Assembly: GCF_964340395.1 (NCBI RefSeq)
Contig: NC_135569.1
Span: 8,756,040 to 8,820,039 of the forward strand
Direction of reading: 5' to 3'
From: Glandiceps talaboti
Taxonomy: Eukaryota; Hemichordata; Enteropneusta; Spengelidae
Length of the DNA stretch: 64,000 bases
Position 1 is the stretch's first letter, and each line of letters begins with the position of its first letter. This document shows, piece by piece, positions 36,501 to 45,200 of the stretch. The notes under the pieces are model-generated. The model was not told the DNA's origin. It did not search any database and worked only from the letters and a program-made list of their open reading frames with translations. The position numbers and the translations under genes were made by a program.

Positions 36501-38599
36501 GGCTGTGTTGTCTGTTTTTGATATCTTATTTCCATTTAATTTATGAGTTATCGCAATAATAATCTTGCACATAAATACTATGTATGGCCGCAATTAGTCT
36601 GAGCCAGGGGTTGATGGGGATGTTTATACCTAAATGTCAACACAATAATCTGTAAGCTGTGATTACAGCGTGTACATTGGTCGATTTATTAGCCCCACTA
36701 AATCCAGATGTCAGTGTATAACATGGTTTGTTTGCAAGTGCACGGATTGTCATGGCAACTTGCAGATTTCAAGACAGACCTTCGTGACTTTACAAAGTAC
36801 TTGACTGTACTTAGAACTAGTCTTATCCTTGCCTTCAGAGATGATTCCATGTCCATAGAATTGACGTACACAGTAGCAGACTTTGTTGGATACCTCAGTT
36901 CCTGGTCAGCTTATCATAACTACTTGAAGACACATCCAGAGAAAACTGAAACCTTAACAGAAGTCTTACAGAAGTAAGAAACTTCATACTATATTACCTT
37001 CACATTTTGTTGAATTTCTTACCACACAAACCAAAGGCAGACACACAGACAGACAATAGCTCCGTCTACATGGCACTAAAAAGGATTCAGGATAGTTTGA
37101 AGCCTGTGTATACGCAAACGCGTTCTGAACCTGTCCTGAAACCGTCCTGACTTAGGACACCTTTGAGAGGTTTCCTGAAACCCTCCTGACTTCGTCCTAT
37201 GTACTGTCAGGACGGGACAGAAGGCGCGACATCTCCGCTGTAACCTTCCTACATGTAGACACAAATCTATCCTACCTCAGGTAGGACTTGGGACTGCCTC
37301 AGGTAGGACGACCTATGTGTAGATGGGGCTAATGTGTGTGCACATACACTCAAACATGCATATATGTATATGTTATTTGCCAAATACCGTTCCATATCTT
37401 GCTGCGAGAGGTAATTTTTCTGGTAATAACGGAGAGCCGGAGGCGAGCCGTTATACCGGAAAAATTAACTCGAGCAGCAAGATGTGGAACAGTATTTGGC
37501 AAATAACATACTTATACGTCACCTGCGACGATGAATTAATTTTTGAATGTCTAAAAATGCTGTTTCACTTTAAAATAAAATCACTTCCGCGTTATACTGT
37601 TGAGCGTAGTATCATGCACCTCTCTGATAACTGCAATGTGGTTGTTTACATGTCAGCCTTAACTTTATCATCCAATCAGAGTGCGCGTTTGCTCAGTAGT
37701 ATGACGTATTGTTTACTATTTGCATATCACTCAGCGATATTTTCAAACTTATAACCATCAGCTGAAAAATGAGTGCGTCTTTGTTTTGCGTAATGTATTC
37801 CATTAAATGTACAAAAATGTTCGTGATATGCTTTCTTGTTCTAGTTAAGCAAAAACTGCACCCTCTGTGGTGGTAATTTTCATATCCTTCGTAAATTTAT
37901 TAGGAATTCATGTTTACGATCGCGTGACGACCGCGAGTTCGCTGTCACTGGACTTTCGCCGTTCTGTGTGGAATTTTGGCTTTTTCCCTGTAACATGAAA
38001 AGTACAGTTCAAAGACTTGTTACAATTTATACAACGGTGATATTTTGTTCGGTTGACAACAAATTTGGCATTGGGAATGCTTGTTATAGCTGTATTTCTA
38101 GTTGTCTGCTAGATTTGTTTACAAGGGGACGTGCAGTGATCACGTGATACAACAAGCAAAAATACGGCTGTTGGTGAAAAATACGCCTGTGTATCTGCAG
38201 GGCTCTCGACCAATCAGAATGCGAGATTGGTGACAGGTGACGTATAATGAGCATGTCTTAGTGTCTTGTCCTGGGATCATAGCTGTAGTAATGGAGTTTT
38301 TACCTCATTTACTTGGAATCTAATTAAACCTGCACTAAAACCCCATGGTGTTTAGACACCATAAAGCGTGGAAAGGTATTAGTGGGATATACAACTTGGT
38401 GTGAACGCGCATCATTGTATATCCTTTATGCGTATTGATATGTTAGAGATAATTATGACCAGTTCTGAGTTCTATATCACATCTTTGTTTCAGGTTTATG
38501 AATGTATTGGATGTGAAGACATCACCAGCGGAAACTTCTCTACATATCAACTATCCAATTTTCCTTTTACTTGGCAGAAAACCTGAAGATTCAAAGTGA
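31759..38599 (+). CDS. SAM-dependent methyltransferase, DDB_G0268948/TMT1-like (6 exons)
   Basis: Exons 31759-31878, 32878-33038, 34057-34267, 36091-36188, 36839-36973 and 38494-38599 join in phase to 276 residues, the usual family length. The N-terminus has the family signature [19 protein letters not shown]. Motif I is [15 protein letters not shown] (DVGCGTG at 50-56, the SAM-binding loop), followed by [16 protein letters not shown]. Exon 3 has [20 protein letters not shown] and [18 protein letters not shown]. Exon 4 gives [20 protein letters not shown]. Exon 5 has [20 protein letters not shown] and the C-terminus ends in [12 protein letters not shown]. This is a class I Methyltransf_11 protein of the kind annotated as 'putative methyltransferase DDB_G0268948' and related to fungal TMT1/Crg1; the substrate is unknown. 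The end of exon 3 with its 5' splice site is repeated about 18 times downstream (34237-35622). For exon 5 I chose the acceptor at 36838, which joins exon 4 as ...[12 protein letters not shown]. Confidence 0.9.
33459..33539. repeat. (TG)n microsatellite in methyltransferase intron 2
   Basis: Long GT run with GCATG interruptions. Flanking CTGTCTGTC runs extend the low-complexity block to about 33655. The Cys-Val and Thr-His reading frames over it are artefacts. Confidence 0.95.
33817..33914. mobile_element. ~98-bp MITE, Mutator-like, copy 2, with 9-bp target duplication
   Basis: It begins TAGACTGTAAGATACGTTG and ends CAGCGTACCTTACAGACTA, an 11-bp perfect and ~21-bp imperfect terminal inverted repeat. 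GTGCCATTT stands immediately on both sides, a 9-bp target-site duplication as made by Mutator-like transposases. It has no coding capacity and lies in methyltransferase intron 2. Confidence 0.85.
34237..35622 (+). repeat. 77-bp x 18 minisatellite spanning the methyltransferase exon 3 / intron 3 boundary
   Basis: GGGTAATGAACTACAGGCTG recurs every 77 bp from 34237 to 35546 (17 exact steps, so 18 units). The first unit is the last 30 bp of exon 3 (encoding [10 protein letters not shown]) plus its donor GTAAAG and ~41 bp of intron. Units 2-18 lie in the intron and keep the 30-bp exon copy and donor. In those units the exon copy is preceded by TTACTGTTTAG, an acceptor-like end. Copies are nearly identical except the unit at 35238, which has about half a dozen changes, and the last unit, which decays at its end. 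Confidence 0.97.
35625..35870. repeat. Foldback element with SINE-like tail segment inside
   Basis: ACTCACGAGTGCAAATG and GTGTACTCGGGGTATTTGC are mirrored by GCACGAGTGCAAATACCCC and TGAGTACCC near 35825-35855. It encloses the TAATAATTGTAAAGC...GCGCTATATAAG module also seen at 13655-13755. It directly abuts the end of the 77-bp array. Confidence 0.6.
37057..37332. mobile_element. ~275-bp MITE-like element in methyltransferase intron 5
   Basis: The ends TAGCTCCGTCTACATGG and CTATGTGTAGATGGGGCTA are imperfect inverted repeats. The inside is built of short CCTGAAACC, GTCCTGACTT and GGTAGGAC repeats. GC content is higher than the flanks. Confidence 0.6.
37368..37512. repeat. Palindrome with ~55-bp arms
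   Basis: ATGTTATTTGCCAAATACCG is mirrored by AGTATTTGGCAAATAACAT, and TATCTTGCTGC/GCAGCAAGAT and the GGTAATTTTTC/GAAAAATTA blocks continue inward to AACGGAGAGCCGGAGGCGAG. Little spacer remains. Confidence 0.8.
37500..38262. repeat. Possible larger element with inverted ends TTATACGTCACCTG
   Basis: CTTATACGTCACCTGCGAC at 37510 is mirrored by GTGACAGGTGACGTATAATG near 38231-38252. Two CCAATCAGA boxes and a CACGTGAT box lie inside. The segment GCGTGACGACCGCGAGTTC resembles GTGACCACCGCGCGTTC at 7441. No reading frame is recognisable. This may be a non-autonomous DNA transposon. Confidence 0.45.
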
Positions 38600-38673
38600 A
38601 AGTTATTAGGTTGGAACTCTCTGTTGTGTTCTGTAACTTGGAACTCTGGGATATTTTCCGTTATAACAATACT

Positions 38674-39137
38674 TATAGGGAATGCCACTCCAGGAAATGA
38701 AGTCATTTTCATAAACTATGGGTTCTGGAGAGTCATTTCACGATTTTACATCACCTACAATTACTGGTGATTTCAGAGAAACGTCAAGTTGATCTTGTGC
38801 CTTTGTAGGGTATCTTTGCTGTGGGCTATTGCATCATGGGAGTCAGCAGAAATAATGAATTCAGGTTGCACAATGAGTATTCATGACAGATGTTTTATAA
38901 TGAAATGGATTAAGCACTCAGGAATCATGAATATTGAGTGTGCAACCATGAATATATTAGTTCTGCTGACTCCCATCATGCAATAGCTCATAGCAAAGAT
39001 ACAGCCCTTTAACACACAATATCAACTTGATGCTTCTCTGAAATCACCAGTAATTGTAAGTGATGTAAAATCATGAAATTACTCTCCAGAACAAATAGTT
39101 TGTGAAAATATCTTTATTTCCTGGAGTGGTGTTCCCT
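38674..39137. repeat. ~460-bp foldback element in the 3' UTR of the methyltransferase
   Basis: Left blocks GGGAATGCCACTCCAGGAAA, TTCTGGAGAGTCATTTCACG, ATTACTGGTGATTTCAGAGA and GCATCATGGGAGTCAGCAGA are answered in reverse order by CTGCTGACTCCCATCATGC, TCTCTGAAATCACCAGTAAT, TGAAATTACTCTCCAGAAC and TTTCCTGGAGTGGTGTTCCC. It lies between the stop (38599) and a poly(A) signal, so the mRNA could carry a hairpin of about 200 bp. Confidence 0.8.
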
Positions 39138-39232
39138 TTAAATATATGCTGCATTCTGAATGTATTTATGTGATATTGTGAATCTATCAAATTGTTATGT
39201 GTTTATAATGAGATGAAGACTGAAAACTTGCA

Positions 39233-39238
39233 AATAAA
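39233..39238 (+). promoter_or_regulatory. Candidate poly(A) signal of the methyltransferase
   Basis: AATAAA lies about 630 bp after the stop, beyond the foldback element. I saw no canonical signal closer to the stop. Confidence 0.4.
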
Positions 39239-39365
39239 AACACATTTATAAGATTTATGAATTCAATGAATGGAATTGTTTACTTTGTAAAATGTGTGAA
39301 ACAGTATCTTCAACTTATAGTATGAATTGGATATATATGAAATTAGACCAGTTCAAGTTATACCT

Positions 39366-39533
39366 GTATGTATGTATGTATGTATGTATGTATGTATGTA
39401 TGTATGTATGTATGTATGTATGTATGGCTGTATGTATGTATGTATGTATGTATGTATGTATGTATGTATGTATGTATGTATGTATGTATGTATGTGTGTA
39501 TGTGTGTGTATGTGTGTGTGTGTGTCTGTGTGT

Positions 39534-39580
<47 letters not shown>
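39366..39580. repeat. (TATG)n followed by (TG)n microsatellite
   Basis: About 30 TATG units with one GGCTG interruption run into TG repeats. The Met-Tyr-Val-Cys and Ile-His-Thr-Tyr frames here come from the repeat. Confidence 0.97.
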
Positions 39581-39582
<2 letters not shown>

Positions 39583-39875
39583 CTTTCTTATTTCTCCACT
39601 GATTGTGGTCCCTCCCCATCCTGTCCTTTTTTAAATCTCAGCTTTTGTGACACTTACAGTATGACGGGCAACTAAAAGCTAGATAGTCCCATAGTCATTT
39701 CAATATTGATGTATTCTTTCTGGAATGTTAATTATTTTTATCAATCTTTTGATAAGATTTGTAATAAAAAGATTAATGAATAATAAAAAGATTAATGAAT
39801 AATTACCAGAAATTGAGCTGTATTTATTTTGATTGCATTGATAGAATTTCAGCAGAGATAGAATATTCTTGTAAG

Positions 39876-40030
39876 AAGGTAAGAATTCATTGACTCGACC
39901 AGGATGGAACGTACCATTACACTGTCTATATAATAAGGGTTGTGTTGGAGGAAGGTAAGCATTCATTGAGATGGCCAGGATGGAACGTACCATTACACTC
40001 TCTATAATAGGGATTGTAATGTAAGAAGGT
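39876..40030. repeat. Diverged tandem repeat ~75 bp x 2
   Basis: CAGGATGGAACGTACCATTA is repeated about 75 bp apart, with AGAAGGTAAGAATTCATTGA and GGAAGGTAAGCATTCATTGA before each copy. A third partial unit (GTAAGAAGGTAGAT) follows. Each unit contains GGTAAG, but no exon is recognised next to it. Confidence 0.75.
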
Positions 40031-41206
40031 AGATATATACAAAACTCTATCAGCCCTTTTTCTACGGTGCATGACACTTGCATCCATATAACTTACCCTA
40101 GAGTCAGAGACCAAGAGCTACCCCTGAACTACTCTAATCTGGGTAAAGGTTGCATCATATATACCCTATGTTTCCTCTTATCCAAGCTGTCATTTGGCTG
40201 AAATTTAACATTTCAATCCTATTTGCCGGTTGAATGTAGACATGTAACCCCTAGTTTCTGACTGTAAAGTAGATTTTTGATCACCATCTTTGAATCTCTG
40301 TACAGTTAAAAATGTTGTGTTTGTAATTTTACATTCACCAGGGTACACCAAATACCCAGTAAATTGGAGTGTGTAGTCGTAAATTTCAGGTATTGATTTG
40401 TGTTTGGAATAAAAGTTGTGATATCGACAGGAATACGAGTTTCCCAATAGTAGTACATGCACGTGACTTATCATTGAAAACAATCTAGGTATATTCATGG
40501 CAAAATTAAAATCAATTTAAATTACAGTGAATTTTAGAGATAAGACATGTCTTAAATGCACATATAGTCGCAACAGACATTTGTTTACTCCAGTTTATTC
40601 ATTTATTTTATAAATTTGAAAAAGTTTTGGACAATACATTTTTCTTTACAAAACAATGTTAAAAGATCCCCACAATCACTTCAAGTGCTCTTCAAACAAT
40701 TAGATTTATGTGATCCCTTGATTATGGTTTCATAGCTTAAAACTGACATTCATACACAAACGTTAGAAACCTCTTCCTTTGTGACCCAGACAGTCGCTTG
40801 TGTTTTTCGTTTACAGACTATAGTAAATTATGATAAATGTTGATTATGTGTGAAGAAATATCATCACAGGCAACATTTTTGTGACGAAGCACAAGTCGTT
40901 CGGTGCACTTCAAGTTATACATTTGCCACCAAATCACACATATGTCGCTCTATTTTCCATGATACAGAAGGGGTTAGTGCCATAGGAACTAGCACAATTA
41001 TTGTGATCTTCTAACAATTTTAATTTTCTTAAAATTCATTCATTCTTTTTCTTGATTGTAGATGATGTCACAATGGTCATCTCAGGCTGCTTTCACAAAA
41101 AGATAATAAAGGGACTAGTGCCAACAATATGTGTTTTTCTCAAAATAGCATGACATTATGCCTTTTGGCACCATCCCCTTCAACTAATATTATGAGGTTA
41201 TTTTAC

Positions 41207-41413
41207 CCAATATCACCACAGGGGCTCAGGCTCAGTGTTGTTTACGAACACACAAAAAAGAGAGCAAATAAACAAACAATTTGTTTGTTTGTTTGTTTGT
41301 CTGTCTGTTTGTTTGTTTGTTTGTTTGTTTGTTTGTTTGTTTATTTGTTTGTTTAATTATTTATTTGTGTTCGTTAACGACACTAACTGGGCCTGAGCCC
41401 CCTGTGGTATCAC
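41207..41413. repeat. Foldback element around a (TTTG)n loop
   Basis: ACCACAGGGGCTCAGGCTCA and TTTACGAACACA are mirrored by TGTGTTCGTTAACGACACTA and GGGCCTGAGCCCCCTGTGGT. A (TTTG)n tract of about 80 bp fills the loop. Confidence 0.8.
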
Positions 41414-41966
41414 ATCACCGTTTCTGCAACGTGACACTGTACTCGTCTTGCCACTCGTCCCATATTTCGCGTTAAATATCTTCAAGAACGATTGATCTGG
41501 GCATAGGTATATGATAATATCATATATATACAAAATTCATAAAAGAAAAGTACAAGCGATATCGAGGTATAGTTTGTGACCACGTGTGTCAAACCGTATC
41601 ACGGCCATGTACGTGCATGTACTTGACTGATAGTGATACAAATAACGTGTGTCTATGTCTCTATATGCATGCATGATATGTATGTACTCTGAATGAGATG
41701 AGTGCATGTAAATTACCATAAATTACCATAATTACTTATTGTCCCAACATGATATGTAATACCTAATGTGGACGGAATGACGAACCCTACTGTAAGTTAA
41801 AGGAGAGTGCACATAAAAACTGATCAAATCATAAGTACTTTGGTGCAAATTTTCTGTAAGTTACTGTTGAAATTCGATAAAAATGTTTTTAATAGTACAA
41901 ACACCTCTTTGAGTAACGTACAAAAATAACAGCTCTGATACAATCTAATGTTATAATTTCCCTTCT

Positions 41967-42224
41967 TCATGTAGGTTTCGACAGCTGTTTATTTTTCTGC
42001 ATTTTACAAAATGATTTGAACTTTTGATGTTCCAACTCTCTCATAGTTTTGTTGAGTGTGTATATTTCGCGACGTTGTCTCTCTTTCTTTTCTTCATTTG
42101 TTTCAACGCGTTCTTTGATAGGTAGAAGAAATTTATGACGTCGAAGTAATGTTCTATCGTTTCCAATCACCATAGAGGGCGTTGTATACAGATGACAAAG
42201 TTCGGCTTTTCGCCTCCGATTCAT
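41967..42224 (-). CDS. Small basic protein sharing the C-terminal motif of the neighbouring gene
   Basis: A single-exon reading frame of 85 residues starting MNRRRKAELCHLYTTPSMVI. Residues about 47-77 read KKERQRREIYTLNKTMRELE then HQKFKSFCKMQ. This lines up with EEKQRQRLEIYALNKIMTAF then ENQNFRQFCEMQ at the end of the adjacent gene (42300-50234), with two thirds or so of positions identical or similar. The matching charged helical motif at protein level, in a frame of good length, argues that this is real coding DNA. An AATAAA on the minus strand at 42251-42256 lies between the two frames, so it is probably a separate gene or a separate terminal exon. I found no acceptor just before the ATG. 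Function unknown. Confidence 0.55.
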   Translation of the reverse strand: MNRRRKAELCHLYTTPSMVIGNDRTLLRRHKFLLPIKERVETNEEKKERQRREIYTLNKTMRELEHQKFKSFCKMQKNKQLSKPT

Positions 42225-42299
42225 CGTAATTTTTAAATTTCTTGATCAATTTTATTGTTCATAAGTATCAAATTAAAAATGACAAATTTATTCTATACA

Positions 42300-45200
42300 T
42301 TATCCGGAATTTTCGACTTTCAATTGCATTTCACAGAATTGTCTGAAATTCTGATTTTCGAAAGCTGTCATAATTTTGTTCAGTGCATAAATCTCCAATC
42401 TTTGTCTCTGTTTTTCTTCAATGATACTATCTTTTTGTCTTTGTAATTCAGATTTCCGGGCCTCTTCCTTTTTTCTTTGTTTCTTCTTCTGTTCGATTGC
42501 TTGGATATCAGAGAGTCGTGCTTTGACTGCCCTTTGGCTCTGTAACAAATGATATACAAAGTTAATAAAATATTCAACATGTTATTTCAAATTTATGTTT
42601 GAGTATATCCGTAAGTCGCGATCAAATTCCGTTTCGTTTCTATGGAAACCCATTCTTGTATGTATACACACAAGACTCTCAATATGTAAACATCGTGGTT
42701 GGACACACAAATTCAGTGCAATAAGCTATCGGGTAACCAAATCCATTAGCATAAAGGCACACGACATCAATACTTGTGTAAATATAACTTTGATATGTGA
42801 TTGAAGTTTGCTCATAAGAGTAGGAAGTTGAACAAATACATATTTTCACTTTTGATTTCAGAGTTTTTATTTAAAGTCAATGCCCATGTAAGGTAATATC
42901 AATTTTTAAAATTCAATAGATAAATTAGTTTATCAGAGTTTGTGCATAGACTTGTACAATGAAATTCACGAGACTTGAACAAAACCGTCGTCTTGATAAA
43001 TAACGCTGTTAGCGATATTTTTGTTGAGCCAAACGATAAGATGCAAGACTGTTTCATGTTTGTTGGTAAGATTTTTGTTGCGCCCAGACGATACAATTTA
43101 GCACTGTTTGCAAGGTTATTGTTGAGCCAGACGATAAATGAGTGTTGTAAGATTTCTGTTTATATTCAGTTTGTGAGAATACTTGAAGAAATTTAAAAGC
43201 AGTCTTTACACCTAATTAGGCAACACGTGATAATTAGAATTTCAATTTGTTTTAGACATTCAAGTTCATTAATTGTTAAAAAGATGTTTTTATTAACTTA
43301 GATGTGTTTTTATTCAAAGAGGGGTATTTATAAGTGTGAAGTATCAACAAAGTGTAGACAACGAAATATTGATTTTTGACCCTGAATAGCAGTGACAGAT
43401 ACTTACCCTGATATCGCTCATACAAGGCACATATTCATATTTGTCATATAGTTCAATTGTTGGCGTTGCTGGGGGTGCACATGGATAATGACCGCCACAT
43501 TCCCGCATAACACCTGACTGTTTCTCTGATAAGTACACCCTAGTCAAGTGTAGTTTCTCACCAGTGTTCAGTTTCCAGGGAGACAGAGTATCACTAGTTG
43601 CTGCTTTACAAAACACGTAAGCCGAGTTGTTGCTGTGATCTACTGCACCATACGCTCCGTGAAAACTGGAAGTTTTGGACATACGAGGCAAATGTTGTCC
43701 GTAAATAAGTGATGCTTGTTTAATACTTTGTATATGGAAGAACTGTTGTTTACTTTTCTTCGGAGCAATAGATTTGTTTAGTTGTGGAGCTTTGCTAATA
43801 GTTGGTCCACAATCAAACACGTATTCCAATTTATTCAGTGTTTCTATACCCTCGTCTGTTTCTTCAACAATTGATTCTTCGACTGTGTTATTTGGAGTTT
43901 TACTCTTATTGAAATGTCTTCTCTTGGATGATTTCCTTCTATTTCTAGACGATTTTGCTCGAGATTTCCGACTGTTTCGTTTGGAACTTTTTGGTTTACT
44001 CTTTGGTCTTTGCTTCGTTACAGTTTTTGCAACAGCGCCCTCAGACTCCGACTCTGCTATGGTGACATCTTCTAAAATGTCTTCATCTAAACTTTCTTCG
44101 TCTTTGTTGTCATCTTTAATCTCTGTTGACATAAATGATAGTGGACAGTGAGTAAGTGTAAATATTTTATTAGCTATAGTGATGTGGAGAATAAATGGAA
44201 TCGTATCAGCCAAGCAGGTTCAACATAGACACACACAATTGAGCATGTGATTAGACATTGTACATTATAATTATAGACAACTATTTTATAATACGAATAG
44301 AGCAACAGATCTAGACTGAATTAGTGATTGTTTTGGGTGGCGCTCAATTTAGAGTGAGGACCCAAAAATCAATTTGATTGGACACATTGTACCACATTCT
44401 GTGTACACAGGTGATTCAATAATATTTAAGATGTACAATGTGCAAGTAAATCATTCCAGTTTAAGTTGTTTTGACATTACAATGGCTACGGTTTACATCA
44501 CGTGACTGATGACATCATCGTTGTATATTGCATACAATAAATCACGATTGCCTGCTTTGACCAGGTGTTAACGGAATGCTGATAGCTGACCTTTGACCCT
44601 GTAGACTATTTTTCACATAGTGTATAGAAAATAGCAGCTTTATACGTCGTGCTATGCATTCCGAGTGTTAAATGTACGTTTGTATACAATTTGGGTGCCA
44701 CACACAGTCATAGATAATTTTGTCCCTAAAAATTAGTAAAATCGCCAACGTTTCCAAAATTTTTTTAACAAGGTGGAGGTAGGATATAATCGTGAGCATG
44801 TGACACCATTTGACGATTACATGTTGGATGGGGGGGGGGGGGGTAAGTATTGCATAGTTCAAGAAATTCATAGACTGTAAGATATGTCGTGTTGTTTAGC
44901 CCGCTCATAAGGCTTTTTAACCAGTGAGTGCTGGCTGATAGCTTAGCATGAATGTCTGTATCTTACAGACTAAGAAATTCATAACAAGGAATTAGTCTCG
45001 GTCAACTCTGACGTCAGCCACAGTCACTTGAATCAATCTGTATGATTTAAAAAATATATACTTATTCACTATGCATTTTTTTTTTAAAATCATACAGATT
45101 GATTCGAGTGCCTATGACTTCAGCCATCCCCAGCTCTGTGCCATGAAGTGATGAGCCATCAGCGGTGATCGAATTTGGGCAAAGGAGACGAAAATCAAGA

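Larger units (their letters stand above)
38600..41966. other. Intergenic region between convergent genes
   Basis: No supported gene. It holds a foldback (38674-39137), a (TATG)n/(TG)n block (39366-39580), a ~75-bp diverged tandem repeat (39876-40030) and a foldback enclosing a (TTTG)n run (41207-41413). The remainder is AT-rich unique-looking DNA. Confidence 0.65.

Noticed and set aside
36708-36838. Reading frame upstream of methyltransferase exon 5 beginning [20 protein letters not shown]
   Set aside because: It is in frame with exon 5, but joining exon 4 (phase 2) requires the acceptor at 36838, which restores the family sequence [12 protein letters not shown]. The upstream part has no family match and is taken as intron.
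39292-39675. Long frames rich in Met-Tyr-Val-Cys and Thr-His on both strands
   Set aside because: They are translations of the (TATG)n/(TG)n microsatellite. Any frame is open because the repeat units contain no stop in those phases.
44123-44213. N-terminal extension MADTIPFILHITIANKIF of the exon 43407-44122 frame
   Set aside because: A clean acceptor at 44123-44124 in the right phase joins exon 49703-50234, so the extension is intron read-through.
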